Assembly (NCBI GenBank): GCA_947479455.1
Contig: CANJZE010000019.1
Coordinates: 1-64,000, forward strand
Direction of reading: 5' to 3'
DNA length: 64,000 nucleotides
Source: Bacteroidota bacterium
GTDB taxonomy: Bacteria > Bacteroidota > Bacteroidia > Chitinophagales > LD1
The position numbers and the translations under genes are program-made. This document shows positions 1 to 8,651 of the stretch, piece after piece (within the stretch, counting starts at the first letter, position 1; every line of letters begins with the position of its first letter). Under the pieces are notes generated by a model. It was not told the DNA's origin and ran no database searches. It saw only the letters and a list, made by a program, of their open reading frames with translations.

Positions 1-47
1 CGTCTCTTCGTCCGTAACTCTCCGTCAATAATTCTATTTTTAGCCCG

Positions 48-827
48 ATGGCATCTTCGGGAAAAATTTATTTCGCTTCTGATCTTCATTTGGGTGTGCC
101 CGATGAAGTATCGAGCAATGCGCGCGAAAAACTTTTTGTGCAGTGGCTTAATGAAATAAAAACTGACGCTAAAGAAATTTTCATCATTGGCGATATGTTC
201 GATTTTTGGCACGAATACAAAACTGTTGTGCCGAAAGGTTTTGTTCGTATACAAGGAAAAATTGCTGAGTTGTGTGATGCAGGAATTCCCATTCACATTT
301 TTACCGGCAATCATGATTTATGGATGTTCGGATATTTTGAAAAAGAATTGGGGGCAAAAGTTTATACGCAACCCATCGAAAGAACATTTGACGGAAAGAA
401 ATTTTTCATTGGTCATGGAGATGGTCTCGGACCTGGCGACCACGGATATAAATTCATCAAGAAAGTTTTTTCGAATCCTGTTTGTCAGTTTTTATTTCGG
501 TGGCTTCATCCTGATATTGGTGCACGCATCGCCAATTACTTTTCTTACGAAAGCCGTTTTGGGAATGCGGGACAAAGAAAACCACCGGAAGAATTTCAAA
601 GCGAAGAGCGAGAATGGTTGGTGCAGTTTTCAAACGATGTTTTGAAGAAAGAGCATTTCGATTTTTTTGTTTTTGGTCACCGTCACTTGCCGCTTGATGT
701 GCAACTGAATGAAAAAAGCCGTTACATCAATACCGGAGATTGGCTCGATTATTACAGCTACGCTGTTTTTGACGGAGAAAAAATGGAGTTGAAATATTTT
801 AAACAGACACAAGATTTTAGACAATAG
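48..827 (+). CDS. lpxH: UDP-2,3-diacylglucosamine diphosphatase, LpxH family
   Basis: A 259-residue calcineurin-like metallophosphoesterase. The metal-binding motifs are in the expected order: SDLHLG (11-16), GDMFDFW (48-54), GNHD (87-90), GHGDG (122-126) and GHRH (210-213). In the LpxH family this enzyme removes UMP from UDP-2,3-diacylglucosamine to give lipid X, a step in lipid A synthesis at the inner face of the cytoplasmic membrane. The length and the DFW after the second motif fit LpxH better than a generic phosphoesterase. ATG at 48 is the only sensible start. The 3' end and the following spacer are built of a 7-bp repeat that supplies the last codons. Function is inferred from family; orthology to LpxH rather than LpxH2 is likely but not proven. 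Confidence 0.9.
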   Translation: MASSGKIYFASDLHLGVPDEVSSNAREKLFVQWLNEIKTDAKEIFIIGDMFDFWHEYKTVVPKGFVRIQGKIAELCDAGIPIHIFTGNHDLWMFGYFEKELGAKVYTQPIERTFDGKKFFIGHGDGLGPGDHGYKFIKKVFSNPVCQFLFRWLHPDIGARIANYFSYESRFGNAGQRKPPEEFQSEEREWLVQFSNDVLKKEHFDFFVFGHRHLPLDVQLNEKSRYINTGDWLDYYSYAVFDGEKMELKYFKQTQDFRQ

Positions 828-836
828 ACTTTAGAC
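816..836 (+). repeat. Three tandem 7-mers at the end of lpxH
   Basis: TTTAGAC, AATAGAC and TTTAGAC lie in tandem directly before an ATG at 837. The first two units encode the last residues and the TAG stop of the LpxH gene. This is one of several 7-bp-period tracts at gene boundaries in this window. Confidence 0.8.
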
Positions 837-861
837 ATGAAATTCAAATTTGTCCATCGCT

Positions 862-893
862 GTGTTTACGTGTTTATGTGTTTACGTGTTTAT
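862..893 (+). repeat. Four tandem 8-mers in a gene leader
   Basis: GTGTTTAC and GTGTTTAT alternate for four exact 8-bp units. They lie between the possible ATG at 837 and the more likely start at 903 of the next gene. A similar stretch (CGTTTATGTGTTTACG) lies over the 3' end of mfd near 51383-51398. Confidence 0.85.
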
Positions 894-902
894 GCAAATA
901 CA

Positions 903-1685
903 ATGAAGATTGCATTTGCTTTGTCTATCGTCTTTGGTCTATGCTCTCTGGTCTCTCCCTTTTCTCTTCTCAATTCCCACGAAACAAAAGCCATCTTTTT
1001 AGCAGTGGATAATTTCAGCAGTTTCTATTCTGCTTCTAACAATTCTGTTCTCAAGTTTTCTAATGAAGGAAAATTTTTGTACCGCTACGAAGAATTCAAT
1101 TACGGCAAAATTGGAATGATAGATGTGAGCAATCCTATGAAGATGCTCGTGTTCTATCCTGATTTTATGACGGTAGTTACGCTCGATAAATTTTTATCAC
1201 CATTAACTACTTACAATTTTTTTCAGCTGGGTTATCAGAATATTTCTGCTGTGGCCTCTTCTACCGATGGACGAATCTGGTTTTACGACAACACCGATTT
1301 TAAATTGAAGAAAATAGATGAAGCAGGAAAAGTGTTTTTAGAAAGCCAGCCATTGAATGTTTTGTTAGAACAAGCACCCAATCCTAATTTTATGCTGGAG
1401 CGCGATAGTAAAGTTTATATGAACGACACCGCCATTGGTATTTTGGTCTTTGATATTTTTGGGAGTTATGAGAAGACAATTCCATTGAAAGGGCTAAAGA
1501 AATTTCAAATTCTGCAGGACCAGATTGTGTATTTCGACAATCATCAACTCAATTCATACAGCTCGCTTACGCTCGATTTAAAATCGCTTGCTCTGCCCGA
1601 TAGTAGCGATGTAAGCCTTGCCGTGCTTGAAAAAGAACGGTTAGCAGTTTTGAAAAAAGACAAGATTAATTTTTATAGGTATTGA
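903..1685 (+). CDS. Exported protein of unknown function, possible beta-propeller
   Basis: About 260 residues. I chose ATG 903 because it opens a classical signal peptide (MKIAFALSIVFGLCSLVS). The in-frame ATG at 837 would add 22 residues encoded largely by an 8-bp tandem repeat. The mature part has recurring blocks such as GKIGMIDVSNPMKMLVFYP and DGRIWFYDN that resemble blades of an NHL- or WD-like beta-propeller, but I could not define repeats rigorously. It follows lpxH on the same strand and converges on the TPR gene with a two-base gap. No catalytic motif is visible. Function unknown. Confidence 0.65.
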   Translation: MKIAFALSIVFGLCSLVSPFSLLNSHETKAIFLAVDNFSSFYSASNNSVLKFSNEGKFLYRYEEFNYGKIGMIDVSNPMKMLVFYPDFMTVVTLDKFLSPLTTYNFFQLGYQNISAVASSTDGRIWFYDNTDFKLKKIDEAGKVFLESQPLNVLLEQAPNPNFMLERDSKVYMNDTAIGILVFDIFGSYEKTIPLKGLKKFQILQDQIVYFDNHQLNSYSSLTLDLKSLALPDSSDVSLAVLEKERLAVLKKDKINFYRY

Positions 1686-1687
1686 GC

Positions 1688-3439
1688 TTACTCCATATAC
1701 TTCCCTTCCGAAATTTTCTTTTCTATGGAAGGCGATTCTGTACCAAGGTCTTTGGCTTGCTTCCAATATTTAACTGCTTCTTCCTTATTGCCGAGTTCAT
1801 AAAGAATATCTCCGTAGTGCTCAATGATAGTTCCGCTTTTATCGCCACCTGCTTTCATTGCTTTTTCCTGCCACTCTTTCGCTCCGCTAAAATCATTCAA
1901 CTGAAAAAGTATCCACGCATACGTATCTAAAAATGAACTGCTATTCGGTTCCAACTTGTTGGAGTAAGCACTCATCTGCTTTGCCTTCTCCAAATTTGTT
2001 TTGCGTAAACTGAGGTAATAACTATAGTTATTCAGCACATAAGAATTTTCCGGATCGAGTTTCAAGGAGCGGTCATATGCGCTATCGCTTGCCGCAAATT
2101 TGTTCATGCTGTGATAAACATCGCCAAGGTTTGCAAAAAACTGCGCGCGTAGTTTTTCATTATCAGCACTCATTTTTTCTCCCTTCGAAAAACTCTTCAC
2201 GGCCTTTTCTAATTCTTTATTCTGCTGTTCTGCTGCGCCCTTAAACAAATAAACCATCGCCTGATTAGGAAAAAGCTCCATGGCTTCGGTGCTTGTTTTT
2301 TGCAGATTAGTCCAATCGCGTTTTACATTGTAAAGAACCATTACCTGCTGCCAAACCTGAAAAACATCTTTGTTTATGGTGAGCGCTTTCAAATAGGCTT
2401 CGAGCGCTTTGTCGTTTTGATTATCGAGATAAAACAAGTCGCCTTTAATTGCATAGCCCTTTGCATCATCAGGATGAACTGTAGTTAAGGTTTCTGCCAG
2501 TTCAAATGCATCACCATGTTTGTCTTTTTGTAAATCCCAGTATTGCAAAAACGGAAAAAGAATTTTGATTTTGGTATCTACATCCACTTTCGAATTCTCA
2601 AAAATCTTCTTGATGCTTTCTAAACTTTGTTGCTCGTTTCCGCTTTGCATTCCAAAATCGGCAGCAGCCAAAAGTGCATTGGCATTGTCGGGTTCAATGG
2701 CAAGAATTTTTTTGTAAACCTCCATCGCTTTTTCTTTCATTCGATTAGCCCGATACATGTCTGACAGCATAAGAAGGTAGTCTATTTCACCCGGATTTGC
2801 ATCAATCAGTTTCTGCACTTCGTTTACTGCATCGTTGAATTTGTTGAGATGCAGATAAAGATTTTTTTTCTCCATCACTACGTTTTCGTCTATGCCGAAA
2901 TTCTTTTCGTATTGGTCGTAAGTCTTTATTGCGTTTTCAAATTGACCTGCTTTTGATTGCAGAAACCCCAGGTTGAGAAAGTAGTCGGGATTGTTTGGAA
3001 ATTTTTCAATCAACGATTTGAATGCATCTGCCGCATCTTTCGTTTTGCCTTCGTTCATGTAAACGTTTGCAAGCATTTCCATAAACCACTTATTATCCGG
3101 GTCTAATTTTACGGCTGCGGTTACTTCCTTTTCTGCATCACTCAGATTTCGTTGCGTGTAATAAATCTGCGACAACTGAAAGTGCGCGTTTGAATTACTT
3201 GGGTCAAGCAATATGACATCCTGATAATTTTTTATCGCCACCTCATAATCATCTACCACTTTTGCCTTTTCGGCATCGAGTAAAAGGCGTTCTAGTTTTT
3301 GCTTCGTGCCTTTATCGAGCAATGAAGTTTGCGTTTTATCCCCGTCTTTTTTCTTCTTCTTTTTTTCCTTATCAAAACCTGCCGCATGGCTAACTAGCAC
3401 AAAAGAAAAAAATAAGATTATGGTTGAGAAAAATTTCAT
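1688..3439 (-). CDS. Tetratricopeptide repeat protein with signal peptide
   Basis: 583 residues. An N-terminal signal peptide (FFSTIILFFSFVLVSHAAG) is followed by a short Lys-rich stretch and then TPR units for almost the whole length, for example blocks ending in LDPSN, LDPDN, IEPDN and LDPEN that mark repeat boundaries. TPR arrays are protein-interaction scaffolds. In Bacteroidota, TPR proteins of this size often lie next to envelope-polysaccharide genes, and here the gene is last in a leftward cluster after the flippase, dut and nucleotidyltransferase genes. It is probably periplasmic or outer-membrane associated. The specific partner is unknown. Confidence 0.8.
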   Translation of the reverse strand: MKFFSTIILFFSFVLVSHAAGFDKEKKKKKKDGDKTQTSLLDKGTKQKLERLLLDAEKAKVVDDYEVAIKNYQDVILLDPSNSNAHFQLSQIYYTQRNLSDAEKEVTAAVKLDPDNKWFMEMLANVYMNEGKTKDAADAFKSLIEKFPNNPDYFLNLGFLQSKAGQFENAIKTYDQYEKNFGIDENVVMEKKNLYLHLNKFNDAVNEVQKLIDANPGEIDYLLMLSDMYRANRMKEKAMEVYKKILAIEPDNANALLAAADFGMQSGNEQQSLESIKKIFENSKVDVDTKIKILFPFLQYWDLQKDKHGDAFELAETLTTVHPDDAKGYAIKGDLFYLDNQNDKALEAYLKALTINKDVFQVWQQVMVLYNVKRDWTNLQKTSTEAMELFPNQAMVYLFKGAAEQQNKELEKAVKSFSKGEKMSADNEKLRAQFFANLGDVYHSMNKFAASDSAYDRSLKLDPENSYVLNNYSYYLSLRKTNLEKAKQMSAYSNKLEPNSSSFLDTYAWILFQLNDFSGAKEWQEKAMKAGGDKSGTIIEHYGDILYELGNKEEAVKYWKQAKDLGTESPSIEKKISEGKYME

Positions 3440-3481
3440 TTGCTGATTTGAGAAGAGAACAACGGAAATATTATTTCGCTG

Positions 3482-4489
3482 TTATTCCTTTATTGAATTG
3501 TAATCGCCTACGCTTAAGTCTTCCATTCTGCCTTCAAGTTTAACATTATTCCCAATCATTGAATTGGCGATTAACTTATTTTTCAGAAATGTTTTGCTCT
3601 GCACAATGCTGTTCTTCACCACCGAATTTTCAATTGTAGTTCCCGCACCAATAGAAACATGCGGTCCAACCACCGAATTTTTAAGCAACACCCCTTCTTC
3701 AATATAACAAGGCGCAATAACCAAAGAGTTTTCAATCACCGCCTTTTCGCTCACCAAATTTTCATTCTTAATAAACTCCAACACGCGCGAATTAGTATAC
3801 ACAGTCGCATCTTTGTTTCCGCAGTCGAGCCATTCCTGCACTTCGCCTTTGTAAAACTTCGAGCCCTTCTTCTTCATATTCTCCATAGCATCGGTCAACC
3901 AGTATTCCCCTTTTTGCTTGATGTCGTTATCAAGAAGATATTGCATTTCATCGCGCAGATATTTTCCGTCTTTGAAATAATAAATGCCAATGATGGCAAG
4001 GTCTGAAACAAAATCTTTCGGCTTTTCTACAAAATCAGTAATCACTCCATCGGCATTCATTTTCACCACTCCAAACGCAGAAGGGTCGTCAACTTTCTGC
4101 ACCCAGATAATGCCATCTTTTTGTGCATCAATTTTATACTCGGCACGAAACAATGTATCAGCAAAAGCAACAATCACATTGCCTTCCAAAAAATCGCCAG
4201 CGCACAAAATTGCATGAGCGGTTCCGAGCGGCTCTGCCTGGTAGCGAATGTGCCCGCGGCTTCCCGCATCCATAGCAATGCTCAAAAGTTTTTCTTCTAT
4301 CACCCTTCCAAAATCTTCACGAATTACAAACACAACCTCATCTACTTTTTGCTCTGTGCTCTTCATCAAATCGTGAACCAAGCGTTCAACAATCGGCTTG
4401 CCTGCAATTGGCAACATTGGTTTTGGTACAGTAAGTGTGTGTGGTCGTAATCGGCTGCCCCATCCAGCCATCGGGATAATTATTCTCAT
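3482..4489 (-). CDS. Sugar-phosphate nucleotidyltransferase
   Basis: 335 residues. The N-terminus MAGWGSRLRPHTLTVPKPMLPIAGKP is the nucleotide-binding signature of nucleotidyltransferases (GxGxRxxPxT...KPm), here cited in part. The C-terminal third (from about 250) has hexapeptide-like repeats (VIENSLVIAPCYIEEG, VVGPHVSIGAGTTIENSVV) forming a left-handed beta-helix. Such proteins activate a sugar 1-phosphate as an NDP-sugar (glucose-1-phosphate thymidylyl- or uridylyltransferase type). The exact substrate cannot be read from sequence. It lies seven bases after dut and just upstream of the TPR gene, in a cluster headed by an oligosaccharide flippase, which points to surface-glycan synthesis. 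Confidence 0.85.
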   Translation of the reverse strand: MRIIIPMAGWGSRLRPHTLTVPKPMLPIAGKPIVERLVHDLMKSTEQKVDEVVFVIREDFGRVIEEKLLSIAMDAGSRGHIRYQAEPLGTAHAILCAGDFLEGNVIVAFADTLFRAEYKIDAQKDGIIWVQKVDDPSAFGVVKMNADGVITDFVEKPKDFVSDLAIIGIYYFKDGKYLRDEMQYLLDNDIKQKGEYWLTDAMENMKKKGSKFYKGEVQEWLDCGNKDATVYTNSRVLEFIKNENLVSEKAVIENSLVIAPCYIEEGVLLKNSVVGPHVSIGAGTTIENSVVKNSIVQSKTFLKNKLIANSMIGNNVKLEGRMEDLSVGDYNSIKE

Positions 4490-4495
4490 TGTCTT

Positions 4496-4939
4496 TTATT
4501 TTCCTGTTGAACCGAATCCTCCTTCTCCTCTTTTCGTTTCGTTTATTTCTTCTACCTGAATCAATTCTGCTTTCTCATGCTTTGCAATTATCATTTGCGC
4601 AATACGTTCACCATTCTTCACAATAAAAACTTCATTACTTAAATTGATGAGCGCAATTTTTATTTCACCGCGGTAATCGCTGTCAATTGTTGCAGGTGTA
4701 TTAGGCAAACTGATACCGTGCTTAAAGGCCAAACCGCTTCGTGGGCGAAGTTGTGCTTCGTATCCTTCCGGAATTTCTAAAAACAATCCTGTTGGAATCA
4801 ACTTTCTATCCAACGGTTTCAACTCTACTTCCTCACTCACAAACGCGCGCAAATCCATCCCTGCCGAACCACTTGTTTCGTAAGCGGGCAATGGGTTGTT
4901 ACTTTTATTGATGATTCTGATTTGCATAAAGGACGCCAA
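4496..4939 (-). CDS. dut: dUTP diphosphatase
   Basis: 147 residues, the normal length of trimeric dUTPase. All five motifs are visible: [11 protein letters not shown] (motif 1), [11 protein letters not shown] (motif 2), [13 protein letters not shown] (motif 3), GERIAQMI (motif 4) and [10 protein letters not shown] (motif 5). It hydrolyses dUTP to dUMP and diphosphate, limiting uracil incorporation and feeding thymidylate synthesis. The start may be ATG 4939 or the internal ATG encoding MQIRIIN at 4927. The downstream Met is closer to the usual N-terminus. It sits between the flippase and the nucleotidyltransferase and is probably co-transcribed with them. Confidence 0.95.
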   Translation of the reverse strand: MASFMQIRIINKSNNPLPAYETSGSAGMDLRAFVSEEVELKPLDRKLIPTGLFLEIPEGYEAQLRPRSGLAFKHGISLPNTPATIDSDYRGEIKIALINLSNEVFIVKNGERIAQMIIAKHEKAELIQVEEINETKRGEGGFGSTGK

Positions 4940-4948
4940 AAATAAAAT

Positions 4949-6448
4949 TTATATGATGGGGCTTGATGAAGAGCCTTTGAAGAGTTTGCGACCATCTTCA
5001 AACCAAACCAAGATTAAAAATGTAAGCATGTAAACAGTGCTTAAAACAAATGGCGGAAGTTGTTTTGCGAAAGCCAACCGTTGGTTCACCATGGTAAAAG
5101 AGAAATAGAAAAGCAACGCGAGGAAAAAATATTTGATGAAACTTTTCAAATCGTATTCTACCGGATAAAATTTTTGCCCAAGCAAATAAGAAACAATTGC
5201 CATGCTCGCGTAACACGCCAACGTTGCCCATGCACTCGCCACATAACCGTAAGCAGGAATAAAAGCAATGTTCAACACAACAGTAAGCAGCGCACCGCCT
5301 ATTGAAACAAACGAGCCGAGCAAAGTTTTGTCTGAAAGCTTATACCAAATGGAAAGATTGACATACACACCCAAAAACAAATTTGCCAGTAACAAAACAG
5401 GAACAATCGAAAGTCCTTCGCGAAAATCTTTACCGATAAAATATTTGAACACATCTATGTAAAGAGTAACAAGCAAAAAGATGGTGACACAAACAATCAC
5501 GAAATACTTCATCACATCGACATATACTTTTGTTGAATTTTTTTCTTTGGCGTGCGAAAAGAAAAACGGCTCTGCCGCATAGCGAAACGCCTGAATGAAA
5601 AGTGTCATTAAAATAGAAAGCTTGTAGCACGCACCATAAATGCCGAGCTGTTCCATATTTGTTTTTGCATCGAAAGGCAAAAGAAATTTTAGGATAGCGC
5701 GGTCAAGCATTTCGTTGATGATTCCCGCAAAACCAATAATTACCATCGGCAGCGAATAGCGAATCATTTTCTTTAATAGCGCTGTATCTATTCCACCAAA
5801 AATTCCGCGCAGCAATGGCGAAAGCAAAAGCAGTTTGAATGAACTCGCTATCAAATTTGCTATAAAAATATAGCCCACTCCTATTTCAGGATTATACATT
5901 TTACCGAAGAGTGAATTTGCATCTGCTTCAAACGCGCGTTTGCAAACCACAAAAAAAAACAGGTTGAGTAAAATGGTCAATCCGATTTCCAAAAACTTGA
6001 TGCCTGCAAAATGCCATGCTTTGTTTTCAGAGCGTAAGCGTGCAAATGGAATTGTTGCTACTGAATCGAAAACAAGAATCAACGCGAACCAATAAAAGTA
6101 TTCGTGGTGAGTTGGATAACGAAGCGCTTCCGACACAGGAGAAACAAAAACAGCAATCAATAAAATGAAAACAAGGTTGGCAACTAAAACAAAGTTGAGT
6201 GCAGTGGAATAAACCTTCGCTTTGTTTTCTTCATCCTGAGAGAATCGAAAAAATCCGGTTTCGAAACCAAACACTAACAAAGTACCGAGGAATCCCGTAT
6301 ACGCATAGAACTCACTTACCACCCCATATTCCGCTTTTGAAAATGCATAAGTATAAAGCGGCACCATCAAGTAATTAAGAAACCTGCCAACTATGCTGCT
6401 AAGTCCATAGATGGCAGTTTGTGATGCGAGTTTTTTGAGCGGATTCAT
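4949..6448 (-). CDS. Oligosaccharide flippase / polysaccharide biosynthesis protein
   Basis: 499 residues with about 12-14 hydrophobic segments spread over the whole length, the layout of MOP-superfamily flippases (Wzx/RfbX-like). The N-terminal LASQTAIYGLSSIVGRFLNYL stretch and its paired Gly and Arg residues are typical. Family members move lipid-linked oligosaccharide across the cytoplasmic membrane for O-antigen or exopolysaccharide assembly. It is the first gene of a leftward cluster (flippase, dut, nucleotidyltransferase, TPR protein). No glycosyltransferase or polymerase gene is nearby, so the glycan is unknown. Confidence 0.85.
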   Translation of the reverse strand: MNPLKKLASQTAIYGLSSIVGRFLNYLMVPLYTYAFSKAEYGVVSEFYAYTGFLGTLLVFGFETGFFRFSQDEENKAKVYSTALNFVLVANLVFILLIAVFVSPVSEALRYPTHHEYFYWFALILVFDSVATIPFARLRSENKAWHFAGIKFLEIGLTILLNLFFFVVCKRAFEADANSLFGKMYNPEIGVGYIFIANLIASSFKLLLLSPLLRGIFGGIDTALLKKMIRYSLPMVIIGFAGIINEMLDRAILKFLLPFDAKTNMEQLGIYGACYKLSILMTLFIQAFRYAAEPFFFSHAKEKNSTKVYVDVMKYFVIVCVTIFLLVTLYIDVFKYFIGKDFREGLSIVPVLLLANLFLGVYVNLSIWYKLSDKTLLGSFVSIGGALLTVVLNIAFIPAYGYVASAWATLACYASMAIVSYLLGQKFYPVEYDLKSFIKYFFLALLFYFSFTMVNQRLAFAKQLPPFVLSTVYMLTFLILVWFEDGRKLFKGSSSSPII

Positions 6449-6528
6449 TTGACCTAGCTAAGTTCATCTTTATTCATACAAGATGGAACTTGGTTTTCAA
6501 TACCACCATACAAGTTGTAACTTTTAGC

Positions 6529-6542
6529 ATACGCATGCGTAT
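6529..6542. promoter_or_regulatory. 14-bp perfect palindrome upstream of the MORN gene
   Basis: ATACGCATGCGTAT is a perfect palindrome 26 bp before the ATG at 6568, in the spacer divergent from the flippase gene. The spacing suits a dimeric regulator site. The function is inferred. Confidence 0.4.
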
Positions 6543-6567
6543 ATGTTTTTTACAAACGTGTTGGATT

Positions 6568-7383
6568 ATGAAAACGGCTTTTTACATTTTTATTTTCTTC
6601 TCCCTTACTACCGGTGTAGCCACCGCGCAAGAAACTATCGCGTTCATAAACGGCAAATATGAAGGCGATATCAAAGAAGGCAAACGTCAAGGTCATGGTC
6701 GTGCTGTTTATTTCGATGGCTCGTTGTATGATGGCGTATGGGCAAATGATATGCGCAATGGCGTTGGTCGTGCCATTTTCAAAGATGGCTCTTCTTATTA
6801 TGGCGATTGGAAAGAAGACAAACGCCAAGGGCGCGGCAACTACGAATTTCCGAATGGCGATAAGTTTATTGGTCAGTTTGCAAATGATGAAATGAGCGGT
6901 TACGGAACGTATATGTATGCCAATGGAAACAAGTATATTGGTGACATGGTGAACGGAGTAATTAATGGAAAGGGGGTGTTGCAATATGCCACCGGTGAAC
7001 GCTACGAAGGTTCATTTATAGATGGACAAAAAGCGGGCAAGGGAAAGTACTATTACAAGAGTGGAAATTTGTATGATGGCTATTATATGGCAGATAAAAA
7101 AGAAGGATTCGGTAAAATGGTTTTTGCAAATGGCGATGAATACATGGGGGAGTTTAAAGACAACAACCGAACCGGAAAAGGAATTTTTACATGGGCTAAT
7201 GGCGACCGATACGAGGGTGATTTTATGAACGGAAGTTTGCATGGCTTTGGAAGTTTTACCTGGAGCGATGGAGAAAAATATACCGGCACCTGGACAAACA
7301 ATAACCGCGATGGTCAGGGTACATTCGTAACTAAAAGCGGAGAAGAAAAAATGTTGGTGTTTGCCAACGGGCTAAAAAGATAA
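6568..7383 (+). CDS. MORN-repeat exported protein
   Basis: 271 residues from ATG 6568, chosen because it opens a signal peptide (MKTAFYIFIFFSLTTGVATAQ). An in-frame upstream ATG at 6490 would precede a non-hydrophobic extension. From about residue 30 it consists of roughly ten MORN units of 23 residues: Y.G....G.G....NGD.Y.G.F. Examples are GKYEGDIKEGKRQGHG, GDKFIGQFANDEMSGYG and GDRYEGDFMNGSLHGFG. MORN arrays form extended beta-sheets that bind protein or lipid. In Bacteroidota they are common exported proteins of unknown role. It is followed by a strong hairpin terminator. Confidence 0.85.
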   Translation: MKTAFYIFIFFSLTTGVATAQETIAFINGKYEGDIKEGKRQGHGRAVYFDGSLYDGVWANDMRNGVGRAIFKDGSSYYGDWKEDKRQGRGNYEFPNGDKFIGQFANDEMSGYGTYMYANGNKYIGDMVNGVINGKGVLQYATGERYEGSFIDGQKAGKGKYYYKSGNLYDGYYMADKKEGFGKMVFANGDEYMGEFKDNNRTGKGIFTWANGDRYEGDFMNGSLHGFGSFTWSDGEKYTGTWTNNNRDGQGTFVTKSGEEKMLVFANGLKR

Positions 7384-7491
7384 CCCCCACCCCCCCTAAA
7401 GGGGGCTTTAATACAAAATACAAAGTCTGCACAAGCAGGCTTTTTTTATTTTGGTATTTCTCAAAGTCCCCTTTAGGGGATTTAGGGGTTG
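7383..7491. repeat. Inverted pair of CCCCTAAAGGGG-type elements
   Basis: A left arm near 7383-7411 (centre CCCCCTAAAGGGGGCTTT) is repeated in inverted orientation at about 7461-7491 (centre AAGTCCCCTTTAGGGG then ATTTAGGGGTTG). The same family recurs, interrupted, at 29667-29720. The element fills the spacer between the MORN gene and rnhB and surrounds a terminator hairpin. Confidence 0.75.
7422..7447 (+). terminator. Rho-independent terminator after the MORN gene
   Basis: AAAGTCTGC, loop ACAA, then GCAGGCTTT and four more T. The nine-pair stem (one G-T pair) and the T tract follow the stop codon at 7383 by about 40 bp. Confidence 0.8.
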
Positions 7492-7494
7492 TTT

Positions 7495-8094
7495 ATGCTG
7501 CTACCATTCTTTCAAAAAAAATTTATTGAAGCCGGTTGCGATGAGGCCGGCAGAGGTTGTTTGGCTGGTCCTGTTTTTGCGGCTGCCGTTATTCTTCCAA
7601 AAAACTTTAAGAACGAAGAACTGAATGATTCCAAAAAACTATCGCGCAAACAGCGCGAAGCACTTCGAATCATCATAGAAAATGAAGCTGTTGATTTTGC
7701 GGTGGCAAGTATTGACAATAATAAGATTGACGAAATCAATATTCTCAATGCTTCAATCCTTGCTATGCATGAAGCATTGAAGAAACTGCGCAAACCTTTT
7801 CAATTCATTATTGTAGATGGAAACAAATTCAAGCCCTACAAAAAGATTCCACATCAAACCATTGTAAAAGGCGATGGAAAATATTTGAGCATTGCCGCAG
7901 CATCTGTGCTGGCAAAAACATATCGCGATGAATGGATGGAACGGGCACACACAAAACATCCGCAATACGATTGGCTCTGCAATAAAGGTTATGGAGTTGA
8001 AAAACACCGCAAAGCAATTATTGAATTAGGACACACGCCACTTCATCGAAAAAGTTTTGTGCTGAAAGAAATGCAGATGCAATTGTTCGGGTAG
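7495..8094 (+). CDS. rnhB: Ribonuclease HII
   Basis: 199 residues from ATG 7495. The signature GCDEAGRGCLAGPVFAA near the N-terminus carries the first catalytic Asp-Glu pair. VDGNKF (Asp in the third strand) and SVLAKTYRDEWM follow as in the family. The enzyme cleaves RNA in RNA/DNA hybrids and excises single misincorporated ribonucleotides. The ATG at 7495 gives the usual short N-terminus. A TTG two codons earlier is possible but unlikely. It starts a rightward set with the gamma-carbonic anhydrase, idi and methyltransferase genes. Confidence 0.95.
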   Translation: MLLPFFQKKFIEAGCDEAGRGCLAGPVFAAAVILPKNFKNEELNDSKKLSRKQREALRIIIENEAVDFAVASIDNNKIDEINILNASILAMHEALKKLRKPFQFIIVDGNKFKPYKKIPHQTIVKGDGKYLSIAAASVLAKTYRDEWMERAHTKHPQYDWLCNKGYGVEKHRKAIIELGHTPLHRKSFVLKEMQMQLFG

Positions 8095-8133
8095 TCCCCC
8101 TTTTTCGTATAATTCTTATGTTTGATTTTAAGT

Positions 8134-8649
8134 ATGGCACTCATTCTTCCTGTAAATAATATTCATCCAAAATTTGGCAGCAATAATTTTATTGCAGAAA
8201 ACGCTACAGTGGTTGGCGATGTAACAACCGGTGACGATTGCAGCATTTGGTTTCAGGCAGTGGTGCGGGGCGATGTGCATTACATACGAATGGGCAACAA
8301 AGTGAACGTGCAAGACGGAGCTATTCTTCACTGCACTTACCAAAAAGCGCCTCTCAACATTGGCAACAATGTGAGCATTGGTCACCGCGCCATTGTGCAT
8401 GGTTGCACCGTGCACGACAATGTGCTCATTGGCATGGGAGCTATTGTAATGGATCATGCGGTTATTGGCGAAAACAGCATTATAGCCGCGGGGGCTATAG
8501 TCTTAGAAAATACCATTGTAGAGCCAGGAAGCATTTACGCAGGTGTTCCCGCAAAAAAAGTAAAGGACGTGGACAAAGAAAAATTCAAAGATTTGATTGA
8601 GCGCATCAGCAATAATTATGTGATGTATTCTGGGTGGTTTAAGAAATAA
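8134..8649 (+). CDS. Gamma-class carbonic anhydrase family protein
   Basis: 171 residues from ATG 8134 (MALILPVNN). The protein is a left-handed beta-helix of hexapeptides: FIAENATVVGDVTTGDDCSIW, then QDGAILHCTYQ, IGHRAIVHGCTVHDN and VLIGMGAIVMDHAVIG. His residues in LHCTY, GHRAIVHG fit the trimer-interface zinc or iron site of the gamma-CA/YrdA family. Some members hydrate CO2; others have no measured activity, so the name is a family call. Its stop is two bases before the idi start, so the two are probably co-translated. Confidence 0.85.
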   Translation: MALILPVNNIHPKFGSNNFIAENATVVGDVTTGDDCSIWFQAVVRGDVHYIRMGNKVNVQDGAILHCTYQKAPLNIGNNVSIGHRAIVHGCTVHDNVLIGMGAIVMDHAVIGENSIIAAGAIVLENTIVEPGSIYAGVPAKKVKDVDKEKFKDLIERISNNYVMYSGWFKK

Positions 8650-8651
8650 CT

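Noticed and set aside
187-645. 152-codon frame overlapping lpxH
   Set aside because: Same strand, different frame, inside a complete LpxH with all metal motifs.
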